DNA of 64,000 bases from Gracilimonas sp. (GTDB lineage Bacteria > Bacteroidota > Rhodothermia > Balneolales > Balneolaceae): the NCBI RefSeq assembly GCF_040218225.1, contig NZ_JAVJQO010000006.1, positions 248,001-312,000 of the forward strand, read 5' to 3'. This document shows, piece after piece, positions 1 to 9,440 of this stretch. Numbering within the stretch: the first letter of the stretch is position 1; every line of letters starts with the position of its first letter. The notes under the pieces are model-generated. The model searched no databases. It was not told the DNA's origin and was given only the letters and a program-made list of their open reading frames with translations. The position numbers and the translations under genes are program-made.

Positions 1-571
1 TTCTATACATGGTGACGCTGCACTTCGCGACTATTTATACAGCTATGAAAAGGCTCAATCCGTTGCTGATTATATAACTATCAATATCTCATGTCCCAAT
101 ACCGGTGAGGGCAAAACCTTTGAAGATCCGTCAGCCTTAAGAGATTTATTGGCAATCCTTCAGCCAGGCAATGAAGAACGAAAACCCTCTTTAGTTAAAT
201 TCACGGTAGATATCGACAGAAAAAACCTTGAAAACCTCGTCCGGATTTGTGAAGACTTCGGTGTTGCTGGATATGTAGCAACAAACACATCTTCGGTGCG
301 TGATGACTTAAAGACCGAACAAGCTGTATTAAATAAGATTGGAAATGGGGGACTCAGTGGCCGGGCCATTCAGCAAAGAAGTACAGAGGTTGTAAAATGG
401 CTGGCTGAAATCACAGAGAGAAAGAAACCTGTAATCGGTGTTGGGGGCATTGACAGTGCCCAAGCAGCAGTCGACAAAATAAAGGCAGGTGCTTCCTTGA
501 TTCAGATATATACTGGATTGGTTTACGAAGGTCCCGGGTTGTTAAATAAGATCAAGAAAAGCCTGGCATAA
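1..571 (+). CDS. pyrD: Dihydroorotate dehydrogenase, C-terminal part (gene runs off the left edge)
   Basis: This gene makes the enzyme that oxidises dihydroorotate to orotate in pyrimidine synthesis. The reading frame is open from base 2, so the internal ATG at 149 is not the start. About 190 C-terminal residues are present, against roughly 340-360 for the class 2 (quinone-linked, membrane-associated) family. Visible family motifs are NISCPNT near the edge, TNTSS, GGLSG and the FMN-phosphate-binding GVGGIDS, ending with IYTGLVYEGP. Class 2 is inferred from these motifs because the N-terminal membrane region is missing. The stop lies 7 bases from the end of the convergent TPR lipoprotein gene. 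Confidence 0.93.
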   Translation, partial: SIHGDAALRDYLYSYEKAQSVADYITINISCPNTGEGKTFEDPSALRDLLAILQPGNEERKPSLVKFTVDIDRKNLENLVRICEDFGVAGYVATNTSSVRDDLKTEQAVLNKIGNGGLSGRAIQQRSTEVVKWLAEITERKKPVIGVGGIDSAQAAVDKIKAGASLIQIYTGLVYEGPGLLNKIKKSLA

Positions 572-578
572 AGATCGC

Positions 579-3320
579 TTAATTCTGAACCGGAAATGTA
601 ATCTCACATTCTACCGAAACAGCCTGACCTTCATTCAGAACCGGCTCAAAATTTAATCCTGACTCCATAGTTTGTTCGAAGGCAGATTTAACCTCTGAGG
701 GAACTTCGGTAGTCTTAAGAACGAACTCATCAATAATGCCGCGCTGGTTAACTCTGAATAAATAGGTTATTTCTTCTATTTCGGGATTTTCAGGGACATT
801 TACCTTATCCAGGAACGCCTGCATTCCTCCCCTGATATTCAGTTTTGCATCAATACTTTGACAACTTATATACCCCTCCTTAGTCTGACCAGCTTCAGCA
901 ACAGGTTTTGGTTGTTCTGCGGGCTGCACTTCTTTTACCTCTGCAGTCGGCAAAGCAAGCTCTTTCTTTAGCTTATTGACCTTCCCTGTAAGATCAGATT
1001 CTTTGAAAATCACTAAAAAGGTGTCGACGGCAGCTCGTGCACTATCCCACATTAAGCCTTCGTATGGAAAAGACTCTGAAAAATCTGGCTTGGTAAGAGT
1101 TGAATCTATAAGTACCTGCAGACTCCGGCTTTTTTCGTCAGTTATTGTTGAGTCTTCCAATGCATCTCTTGCCGAGTCTTTGACAGCCTCAAGATTCTGC
1201 ACTTTTTGAGACCAGATTTCATTCTTATTTACCCACTCCGAAATTTTAGTCTGGTATTCCGGATTACCCTTTCCTGCCGACATATAATATTGAATAGCCT
1301 CATAAAGTGCTTTTGGAGCAATACGGTGGGTCGTATTTTGAAATGACAACAACTCTAAATGACGTGCTTTCTCAGCTTGATCTAAAGAATCTTGAGCAAT
1401 GATTTCATTATATGTTTCAAATGGATTGCTGGTTTTTTCCTTTTCTCCAATTGTTAATGGGATGTCAAACTTAACTGATACTCTTCGCGCATATTCTGTT
1501 TGAGGATACTCTTCAATTAGACGTCGAGCATAATACCTTGCTTCTTCTTCATTCTCTTGAATCGTGTACAATTCCGAAAGTGAATACAAAGAAACCGTAT
1601 TAATATTTTCTTTTGATGGATTCTCTATAGCTTTCTGGAAATAATAGGTGGCACTATCAGGCATATTAAGTGATAGAAAAAACAAATTGCCTAACTGATA
1701 CTCATATGATGCAATAAGTTTTTGCACAGAATCTTGCTCCTGAGGGGTAAAGGGAACAGCACTTAAATCAATCTTTACAGTTACTTGTTCATTTCCTGAT
1801 GTTGCGTCCGAGCCCGCCACAGATTTTGACGCATCATTGGATATAGCTGAATAGTCAATCATGCTTTCCACCCTCCAGTTATCCGTCAGCGGTCGGTCTC
1901 CCCATATCGCATAAAATTGTTGCCGCACGTTCTCTTGCACCACTGGATTATTAGAATTCAGAAATCCATTACTCATGTTACTGGTAGCATTTGATTCTTC
2001 ATCATCCCTGTTAACTGTTACAAGTTGGTTCTGCTGTTGTTCTTGTTCCTCTTTCAACCTTTCCAGTTCAGCAATTTTTTTCTGTCTCAGCTCAACAAGT
2101 GCAGAATCAAAAGCTTCAGGCGAAAGACGGCCAAGTTTAAGGAGACTGTCCTGGAGAGCTATTTGAGATTTAAACCGGGCATAGTTTCCAAAAGACTCAG
2201 CAAGTTCTTTGGCTTGAAAGTCTTCAGGTAACTTCTCGGCAGGTACATTTTTTTGGGCAGCAGAGTCATAGTAAGCAGCAGCTTTTTCAAAATCATCGTA
2301 AGCAAAACGATGTATCTCTGCCAGTCCGTAGTAAGCTCGTGCTGCTACATCAGGTGCTGGCTGGCGCAGATTATTATGAAGTACATTATTATATAGTTTT
2401 ACTGCCCGCTTATAATTTTGGCGTTCGTGTTCTGTTCTGGCTAATTCGAAATCGAGCTCAGCCTTATATTCGAGATTCTTGTCATCCCGCACCATGTCAT
2501 CAAAGATTTGATAGGCCACTTCATTTCTTCCGAGATTACGAGCTACCTCTGCTTTTTTTCTCTGAGAAAGATACTGAATGCGATATTCTACATAATGATT
2601 CTGAACTTTATTATATGCATCAAATGCAGCTTCCGTGTTACCCAAACGTTCATAAATCTGACCTAGTAGAAAATAACCCCGCTCCCTGTAATCTTTTTTT
2701 TCCAGGTTAGGAAGCGCCTCAGAAAGTACATTAGCAGCAACCTGCCAATTTTCAACCTTAACATAATGCTGTGCCAACAGGGCTTTTACTTCCGCCCGGT
2801 AGCCTTCATTCCATTCTCCCTCTAATAAAGTAAGCTGTTCGGATAGAAATGCTATTCCCTGATTATATAACTCCATATCAAGTAAAACCCGGCCCTGCCA
2901 CAATATGGACTTCTGCTGCATGTCTGGATTCTGAGTAGTAACAAAAAGCTCCTTAAACTTTTGATCTGCAGAAAAATATTCCTGTCTGAAATAATAAGAC
3001 TTACCAATTAAACCAATGGCATCATCCACCCATTTTGTTTCTTCATATCGCCGAAGTACATCAGCTCCTTTTTGAATAGCTTTATCGAAATCCTGTGCTC
3101 CTGCATTTACAGGCTTGGGATGGATTCTAATTGGCTGTAGCGGGTTATATTCTCGTTGCTGGCCAAGATTTTTTTGCAAGCCAGACTGATAACTTTTTTG
3201 CGCATTATAATAGGTATTATAATAGGCATTGAAGTTTTTCCATTTTGATTGAAATGAGGTTTTACAACCTGTCATAATAATCAATAAGAAAATACCAAAA
3301 AGAAGTCTGCGCATTTTCAT
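579..3320 (-). CDS. TPR lipoprotein resembling PorW/SprE
   Basis: A 913-residue outer-envelope lipoprotein. The N-terminus is a type II signal peptide with the lipobox MTGC (lipid-modified Cys near residue 19). A segment rich in Tyr and Asn follows (NAYYNTYYNA), then many TPR-like helical hairpins, a Gln/Glu-rich linker near residue 410, further TPRs, and a last ~90 residues resembling a TonB C-terminal-like fold. This order recalls the type IX secretion/gliding lipoprotein PorW/SprE. That name is an inference, since no other T9SS gene is in the window. The start could also be the second Met. It faces pyrD and lies downstream of pyk on the same strand (23 bases), so it may be co-transcribed with pyk. 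Confidence 0.72.
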   Translation of the reverse strand: MKMRRLLFGIFLLIIMTGCKTSFQSKWKNFNAYYNTYYNAQKSYQSGLQKNLGQQREYNPLQPIRIHPKPVNAGAQDFDKAIQKGADVLRRYEETKWVDDAIGLIGKSYYFRQEYFSADQKFKELFVTTQNPDMQQKSILWQGRVLLDMELYNQGIAFLSEQLTLLEGEWNEGYRAEVKALLAQHYVKVENWQVAANVLSEALPNLEKKDYRERGYFLLGQIYERLGNTEAAFDAYNKVQNHYVEYRIQYLSQRKKAEVARNLGRNEVAYQIFDDMVRDDKNLEYKAELDFELARTEHERQNYKRAVKLYNNVLHNNLRQPAPDVAARAYYGLAEIHRFAYDDFEKAAAYYDSAAQKNVPAEKLPEDFQAKELAESFGNYARFKSQIALQDSLLKLGRLSPEAFDSALVELRQKKIAELERLKEEQEQQQNQLVTVNRDDEESNATSNMSNGFLNSNNPVVQENVRQQFYAIWGDRPLTDNWRVESMIDYSAISNDASKSVAGSDATSGNEQVTVKIDLSAVPFTPQEQDSVQKLIASYEYQLGNLFFLSLNMPDSATYYFQKAIENPSKENINTVSLYSLSELYTIQENEEEARYYARRLIEEYPQTEYARRVSVKFDIPLTIGEKEKTSNPFETYNEIIAQDSLDQAEKARHLELLSFQNTTHRIAPKALYEAIQYYMSAGKGNPEYQTKISEWVNKNEIWSQKVQNLEAVKDSARDALEDSTITDEKSRSLQVLIDSTLTKPDFSESFPYEGLMWDSARAAVDTFLVIFKESDLTGKVNKLKKELALPTAEVKEVQPAEQPKPVAEAGQTKEGYISCQSIDAKLNIRGGMQAFLDKVNVPENPEIEEITYLFRVNQRGIIDEFVLKTTEVPSEVKSAFEQTMESGLNFEPVLNEGQAVSVECEITFPVQN

Positions 3321-3343
3321 AACGTCTGCTTTAACACACTACC

Positions 3344-4777
3344 TTATTCAATCGTACTTACTTTAATCATATTGGTTCGCCCTCGCTTGGCAATAGGCAT
3401 TCCCGTTGCCACAATGACTCTGTCACCACTTTTTACCATGCCATTGTCATGAAGGTAATTCTCCATCATTCGAACACTTTTATCGGTATCAAAAAGCTCA
3501 TCCAGTCTTACCGAATATACGCCCCAAACCAAATTCAACTGCCGGCGCACTTTTTGACTTTCCGTGAAAGCAACAATGGGCACTTTCGGACGGAATTTAG
3601 CAATTCGCCGGGCTGTATTTCCTGAGTGTGTAATCGTGCTGATCGCTTTCGCCTCCACGTTATCAGCAATGGTAACGCAGGAATAGGCTAAAGATTCTAT
3701 CACTTGTTTTTCTTTCCACTCCGGTTTTCTATACCCAAGGCTGTTATAAATTTGAGGACGTTTTTCTTCAACTGAACGGCAAATTCTATCCATTACATTT
3801 ACTGCTTCCATAGGGTACTTACCAGCAGCTGTTTCTCCGGAAAGCATTACGGCGTCGGTGCCATCCAGAACGGCATTGGCCACATCCGAACTCTCAGCCC
3901 GGGTTGGTCGCGGATTATTGATCATAGAATCCAGCATTTGCGTAGCCGTGATAACCGGTTTACCAGCCATCCGGCATTTCTCGATAATCATTTTTTGCAC
4001 GATAGGTACCTGCTCGGTTGGAATCTCAATCCCCAAATCTCCCCGAGCTACCATAATACCATCTGCTTCTTCAATAATTTCATCTATAACATCAAGAGCT
4101 TCTGGTTTTTCAATTTTTGCAATGATTGCTGCCTGACTTCCGGCAGCCCTCACTCTGGAAATGATATCCCGGACATCTTTAGCTGACCTTACAAAAGACA
4201 ATGCAATCAGATCCACATCTTGTTTAATACCAAACTCGAGATCTTTTAAGTCTTTTTCGGTCAGAGATGGAATTGAAATTCGCACATTGGGAAGATTGAC
4301 CCCTTTCCGGGATTTCAGCACTCCGCCAATCACTACTTTCGCTTGTAAGGAATCAGGCTTTTTTTCTGTAACCTTAAATTCAAGCAAACCATCATCGAGT
4401 AAAATTGAGTTTCCTACTTCCGCTTCATGTAACAGGTTTTTATAATCAATGGGAATAACTGAGCTGTCTCCTAGTACATCTTCACCCGTAATTTTTACGG
4501 TAGAGCCCGTTTCTAATTTCACGCCTCCGTCTTTCATCTGTCCTACTCTGATTTTCGGACCTTGCAAGTCCATCAAAACAGGTACACTATATTCATATTT
4601 CTTTGCTGTTTTCCTGATATACTTAATCACCTTTGCGTGATCTTCGTGAGAACCATGAGAGAAGTTTACACGGGCTACATTCATGCCATGTAATAAAAGT
4701 TCTTCAATCTTGTTTTGTGTATTACAGCTGGGGCCAATTGTGCATACAATTTTTGTTCGGCGCCTTGCAGATATCAT
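3344..4777 (-). CDS. pyk: Pyruvate kinase
   Basis: Catalyses the last step of glycolysis, phosphoenolpyruvate plus ADP to pyruvate plus ATP, in the cytosol. At 477 residues it is the usual bacterial length. Family signatures are the N-terminal TKIVCTIGPS, NFSHG, MDLQGPKIR, the active-site IAKIEKPEA with the catalytic Lys, MVARGDLGIE, ATQMLDSM and MLSGETAAGKYP. The C-terminal allosteric domain is intact. The start at 4777 gives the normal N-terminus. The gene runs leftward, diverging from the GWxTD gene, with about 155 bases between them for both promoters. Confidence 0.97.
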   Translation of the reverse strand: MISARRRTKIVCTIGPSCNTQNKIEELLLHGMNVARVNFSHGSHEDHAKVIKYIRKTAKKYEYSVPVLMDLQGPKIRVGQMKDGGVKLETGSTVKITGEDVLGDSSVIPIDYKNLLHEAEVGNSILLDDGLLEFKVTEKKPDSLQAKVVIGGVLKSRKGVNLPNVRISIPSLTEKDLKDLEFGIKQDVDLIALSFVRSAKDVRDIISRVRAAGSQAAIIAKIEKPEALDVIDEIIEEADGIMVARGDLGIEIPTEQVPIVQKMIIEKCRMAGKPVITATQMLDSMINNPRPTRAESSDVANAVLDGTDAVMLSGETAAGKYPMEAVNVMDRICRSVEEKRPQIYNSLGYRKPEWKEKQVIESLAYSCVTIADNVEAKAISTITHSGNTARRIAKFRPKVPIVAFTESQKVRRQLNLVWGVYSVRLDELFDTDKSVRMMENYLHDNGMVKSGDRVIVATGMPIAKRGRTNMIKVSTIE

Positions 4778-4932
4778 ATAGAGTGTTTATTTAATGTGAG
4801 CAAGAGATTATTAACATAGATAAGATAGGTGAAATGTTACAATCATTGTGAAATGATTTATAAAGTTTTTAGTTAATAAAAAGCAGCTTACTTTCGTCAC
4901 ATATACATTAAGTCAATCAAACTTTTATTTTT

Positions 4933-6363
4933 ATGAAGTTTCACTTTTCTCCGGCCTGTATTTTATTATCTATTCTTATAGTTACACTGGCAGGTTGCTC
5001 AAACAATTATGTTGATAAGATTGACCGTGGTGCCGGGTATCAATATCAACCAGGATTTCCTGAATTAAGGCTTGCCGCTACAGGTCAAATAACAGAAAAT
5101 AATGTTTCTACAGTAATTGTTAATGGAGATATCGTATATGGAAGTTTAGTTTATGAGCAAGAAAATGATACCCTTCAGGCCAGAATACTAATTGAAATAG
5201 CTGTTCAAAGAAAAACTGATGAACAAATGGTTGTGGAGGATCAAATTTCCTTCTCCGAAACGATTCGTGCGGAAGATCAAAACATCATCAACAGTCAGGA
5301 TGTATTTCGTTTTGAAAAGGTCTTTGATGTACCTCCCGGGTCTTATACAATACGAACAGTTGTTACTGATCAGGTTTCAGGTAAGCAAACTTCCAGAACA
5401 CAGGAAACTTCCATTCCGGACCCGACTGAAAATGTCTCTCACATTACCGACATCAGAATCCTTACCAAGAATACAAACTCCTCTGTATCAGATTTCAATC
5501 AGGCTACAACCTATGACATTCAGTCAAGTAATGATTCTCTGAAATTCACCTTCCAGGTAACAAATAATAATCCCAACAAACCTTTAAATATAGAATCAAG
5601 ACTCATCAGATTTCGCTCTGATACTTCTATTGCACGACCAATGAACTACAATGATTACTCAGCATCCAACATTGCATATATTGGTATCGATTATGATGAG
5701 TTTGAGGTCATACAGTCCTCGACCCGTACTCTTACCCAACCTGGCAGTGTTGTAATTGAGTTTATTTTTGAGGATTTACAAAGAGGAAATTACCGGCTTG
5801 AGGTCACTTCTAAACTTGGAGAAGAAGACGAATTATATAAGGCAAGAGATTTTAGCATTAAAAGTCCCAATTACCCCACTCTGCAAACAGCAAAAGAGTT
5901 TGCCCGGCCATTATACTATTTAATGAGCGAGAGTGAGTACGAAAAACTAATGGCCATTGAAAATGCTCAGGAATTAAAAAAAGCTATTGATCGATTTTGG
6001 TTATCCAATGTCCAGAATTCGAATAAAGCCAAGAATGTCATCTCTCTATATTATGAACGTGTAGAAGAAGCCAATAAGATGTTCTCCAATTTTAAGGAAG
6101 GCTGGAAGACCGATCCGGGAATGATATACATATTATTTGGGCCTCCATGGTATAACGAACAATTTTCCGGGCAAATGCTTTGGTCTTATTCATATAATAG
6201 AAACGATCCTGAAAAGAACTTTTTGTTCAATCAAACACGATTAAATTCTAAGTTTTTCCCATTTAATAATTTTCTTCTCGAACGTACTGCCCAGTATTAT
6301 AATATTCAGTCTCAACAAGTTAACAGATGGCTTTCCGGCTCTATCCTCAACTACAACCTTTAG
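4933..6363 (+). CDS. GWxTD-domain lipoprotein
   Basis: A 476-residue exported protein of unknown function. The N-terminus is a lipoprotein signal peptide with lipobox LAGC. The middle is beta-rich. The C-terminal third holds the family signature GWKTD (near residue 395) followed by GMIYILFGPP. GWxTD proteins are typical of Rhodothermota, Balneolota and relatives, and their role is not established. Here the gene lies just upstream of a SusC/SusD pair that has a second GWxTD relative behind it, which suggests an envelope role linked to that transporter. The start at 4933 puts the signal peptide at the N-terminus. Confidence 0.85.
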   Translation: MKFHFSPACILLSILIVTLAGCSNNYVDKIDRGAGYQYQPGFPELRLAATGQITENNVSTVIVNGDIVYGSLVYEQENDTLQARILIEIAVQRKTDEQMVVEDQISFSETIRAEDQNIINSQDVFRFEKVFDVPPGSYTIRTVVTDQVSGKQTSRTQETSIPDPTENVSHITDIRILTKNTNSSVSDFNQATTYDIQSSNDSLKFTFQVTNNNPNKPLNIESRLIRFRSDTSIARPMNYNDYSASNIAYIGIDYDEFEVIQSSTRTLTQPGSVVIEFIFEDLQRGNYRLEVTSKLGEEDELYKARDFSIKSPNYPTLQTAKEFARPLYYLMSESEYEKLMAIENAQELKKAIDRFWLSNVQNSNKAKNVISLYYERVEEANKMFSNFKEGWKTDPGMIYILFGPPWYNEQFSGQMLWSYSYNRNDPEKNFLFNQTRLNSKFFPFNNFLLERTAQYYNIQSQQVNRWLSGSILNYNL

Positions 6364-6431
6364 CCCTCCTTTCCCAGCTACCTCTTGTTAATTTTTTTTT
6401 GTAATACAAGATAATTCTACTGATATTAAAA

Positions 6432-6459
6432 AATCATTCTTTTCCTAATAAGAATGATT
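6432..6459 (+). promoter_or_regulatory. Perfect 10-bp hairpin in the SusC leader
   Basis: A perfect inverted repeat (AATCATTCTT / AAGAATGATT, 8-base loop) lies about 30 bases before the SusC start codon. It has no downstream T-run, so it is unlikely to be a simple terminator for the GWxTD gene. It could be a leader structure or an operator. Function is not known. Confidence 0.4.
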
Positions 6460-6489
6460 ACAATTTAATAATAATTAATTGAGGCTACT

Positions 6490-9420
6490 ATGTTAAAAAA
6501 GCTACAACTAGCCCTCTTTGCGTCTTTACTCAGTGCGAGTTTATATGCGCAATCAGGGACAATTACTGGTATGGTAACTGATGCAGGTACATCAGAGCCA
6601 CTTATCGGTGTGAACGTTATATTACAAGGCACCACCTATGGTGATGCTACAGATTTAGACGGAATCTATGAGATTTCAGGAGTACCGGCAGGTACTTACA
6701 CTCTTAGAGCCAATTTCATTGGTTTCAAACCTTTTGAAACTCAAGTTGAAGTTGGATCTGGAACTGTAAACTTAGACATCGAATTAAATGAAGATGTTCT
6801 TGGACTCGAAGATTTAGTTGTGACAGGGATTGCCTCTCGATCATCTAAGGCTATTTCTGAAGTTGCAATTTCCAGAGTCGATGCTGCTGAACTTACAGCC
6901 GACAAAGCATACAATTCTGTATCACAATTATTAACTGCTAAAGTTGCCGGTGTTTCTGTACAGCCTGCTTCTGGTACAGTTGGTGGTGGTATTCGTTTTG
7001 TAGTTCGCTCTGGTGGTGGACTAAACGGACAGGGACAGCCTGTTATTTATGTTGATGGTGTAAGAATTGATAATGTTCAGACTGGTTTTGGTGCTGGTGG
7101 ACAGAATTACGGTACACTATCTGACCTTAACCCTGAAAACATTGAATCTATTGACTTCCTTAAAGGTCCGGCTGCTGCTGCTCTTTATGGTACCTCTGGT
7201 TCAAATGGTGTTGTACTTATTACAACAAAAACAGGCCAAACCGCGTCAGCTGGTAGTTCTGTAAGCGTTAACTATAAAGGAAGCATTGGTGTTAACAGCC
7301 TTGCTAACGAATATGACGATGACGTTTTCATTAGTGCTGAGGATGCAAACGATGCATTCAGAGACGGACAAGTGCAATCTCATAACGTAAGTGTTAGCGG
7401 TGGTAACGAATTTGTTCGGTACTTCACTTCTTTCGGAACACGTAATGAAGAAGGTACTTTACCACAGAATGCTCAGGAAAGACAATCAGTACAAGCTAAC
7501 TTTGATGCTTTCCCATCTGACAAAGTTACTTTTTCTGTAAACACCAGCTATGCTCTTAATACCGTTAACATTCCTCAGAATGATAACAACGTAACGGGTT
7601 GGTTAGGAAATACACTACTTTTCCCAACCTCCTATGGTTTTACTGATAGTTTAGCTATTGCAAATGTTGAGAATGAGTCTAAGACCAACCGTTTTATTGG
7701 TTCTTTCCAGTTTAACTACCGTCCTATTGATGGGTTAAACATCAACCTTGCTGCAGGTATTGACGATTCTGATTTGAGAGCATTCACTTATCAGTCTCCT
7801 GAATACGCTTACTCAGGTATTGGCTTCCAAGGTTCAAAAAACATTTTCAACCGCCAAAATCAGCAGGTAACTCTTGATGCTAATGCTTCTTATGCATTTG
7901 ACATTACAGATGATATTTCTTCTAACACTGTGATTGGTACTCAGCTGTTTAATAGAAAATTTAGAACTTCACAACTTGGACGTCAGAACTTTGCTACAAG
8001 TTTGGTCCGGGATATCCAGTCAGCTTCTCAGATTAACGTTACTTCTGAAGGTTTTGGACACGTTCGTTCTGCTGGTATTTTCGCACAGGAAGAAATTAAC
8101 TATCAACAAACTTACTTCTTAACGATTGGTGGACGTCAGGACTTTGCTTCTGCCTTTGGTACTGATACACCAAACATTTTCTACCCTAAAGCCAGTGCTG
8201 CTGTTCGAATCGATAAATTAGGAATCCTTCCTGACGCTATCGACTTCCTTAAGGTGCGTGCTGCTTACGGTGAAACTGGTCAGTTACCAGGAAACAATGA
8301 TGGTATCCGCCTGATCTGGGGTGCTACTCCTTCAGGATTTGGTACCGGTGGAGTGCCTGCGAGCATTGGTAACCCATCCATTAAGCCTGAAAGAGTTAAA
8401 GAGCTTGAATTAGGATTTGAAGCTTCAATATTTGAAAATTACGGTATTGACTTCACATACTATATTCAAAACGCTGAGAACTCTATTATTGGATTGTTAA
8501 ATAGTCCTTCAACTGGTCTTGTTGCTTCTTCTTCACCATTCAACATTGGTGCACTTGAAGGAAGCGGAATTGAAGTGGCTATTAATGCAACTCCAATCCT
8601 TTCCAGAGATTATCAATTAGATATTTCTGCTATTCTGTCTTACTCTGAAAACGAAGTAACTGATATCGGTGATGCACAGCCAATTCGTGACGGATTTGAC
8701 TTGAATACAATTCAGCCAGGTCTTCCAAGAAGTGCTTTCTACACATTTGAAGTTCAGGGAGCAAACTTTGATAACAACGGATTCTATACGGGTCCTGATG
8801 TAGCATTTACTGAAGAAAACCGTGTAGCTCTAGGAACTCCATATCCTGAGTACCAAGGTTCTTTCTCTGTAGATTTCAGATTCCTGAAAAACTTCAACGT
8901 ATTCGCCCTTGTTGAGTATCAACTAGGACTTTCTGTTTTCAACAACACATTGCTCTTTGCAAACAGTTTTGGAAATGGCGCAGAATATGAAACACTTCAA
9001 GGTCTTCTGGCAGGAACTCCTGGTGTTGGTTCTTCTTATTACAACACCAATGCAAATCCTGATGACGATATCACAGCTTTAACTCCCGGATCACAAGAGT
9101 ATATTGATGCAGCTAACCGATATGCTGAATTAACTACTGGCGCTGATTATGGGTATGTTGAAGAAGCTGATTTTGTGAGACTTCGTGAAGTAAGTGTTCG
9201 TTACGACTTTACTGATGTACTTAACTCTGCAAACTTAACTCAGTATGTTAAAAATGCGAGTATTTCAGTTTCAGGTTCTAACCTGTGGCTATCATCTAAG
9301 TACAGCGGTAATGATCCTGAAGTTAACTTTGCTGGTGCAAGAAGCAACTCACGAGGACAAGACTTCTTAACACTTCCACAACCAAGAAGTGTATTTGCCA
9401 CTCTTAACATCGGATTTTAA
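6490..9420 (+). CDS. SusC/RagA-type TonB-dependent outer-membrane receptor
   Basis: A 976-residue outer-membrane transporter. In order it has a signal peptide ending SLYAQ, a carboxypeptidase-regulatory-like beta-sandwich (about residues 24-110), a plug domain (about 120-250, with VIYVDGVRI and the GSNGVVLITTK end typical of SusC plugs) and a 22-strand-type barrel to the C-terminal NIGF. SusC proteins take up oligomers or peptides with a SusD lipoprotein lid, powered by TonB. The SusD partner starts 20 bases downstream. No glycoside hydrolase or peptidase is next to it, so the substrate cannot be read from context. The coding sequence is fuller in strong codons (GGT, GCT) than its neighbours, as in highly expressed genes. 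Confidence 0.95.
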   Translation: MLKKLQLALFASLLSASLYAQSGTITGMVTDAGTSEPLIGVNVILQGTTYGDATDLDGIYEISGVPAGTYTLRANFIGFKPFETQVEVGSGTVNLDIELNEDVLGLEDLVVTGIASRSSKAISEVAISRVDAAELTADKAYNSVSQLLTAKVAGVSVQPASGTVGGGIRFVVRSGGGLNGQGQPVIYVDGVRIDNVQTGFGAGGQNYGTLSDLNPENIESIDFLKGPAAAALYGTSGSNGVVLITTKTGQTASAGSSVSVNYKGSIGVNSLANEYDDDVFISAEDANDAFRDGQVQSHNVSVSGGNEFVRYFTSFGTRNEEGTLPQNAQERQSVQANFDAFPSDKVTFSVNTSYALNTVNIPQNDNNVTGWLGNTLLFPTSYGFTDSLAIANVENESKTNRFIGSFQFNYRPIDGLNINLAAGIDDSDLRAFTYQSPEYAYSGIGFQGSKNIFNRQNQQVTLDANASYAFDITDDISSNTVIGTQLFNRKFRTSQLGRQNFATSLVRDIQSASQINVTSEGFGHVRSAGIFAQEEINYQQTYFLTIGGRQDFASAFGTDTPNIFYPKASAAVRIDKLGILPDAIDFLKVRAAYGETGQLPGNNDGIRLIWGATPSGFGTGGVPASIGNPSIKPERVKELELGFEASIFENYGIDFTYYIQNAENSIIGLLNSPSTGLVASSSPFNIGALEGSGIEVAINATPILSRDYQLDISAILSYSENEVTDIGDAQPIRDGFDLNTIQPGLPRSAFYTFEVQGANFDNNGFYTGPDVAFTEENRVALGTPYPEYQGSFSVDFRFLKNFNVFALVEYQLGLSVFNNTLLFANSFGNGAEYETLQGLLAGTPGVGSSYYNTNANPDDDITALTPGSQEYIDAANRYAELTTGADYGYVEEADFVRLREVSVRYDFTDVLNSANLTQYVKNASISVSGSNLWLSSKYSGNDPEVNFAGARSNSRGQDFLTLPQPRSVFATLNIGF

Positions 9421-9440
9421 TCTAATTGGATAATATTATT

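Noticed and set aside
2339-2710. Rightward 123-codon frame inside the TPR lipoprotein gene
   Set aside because: It is a shadow of the 913-residue leftward gene and has no family features.
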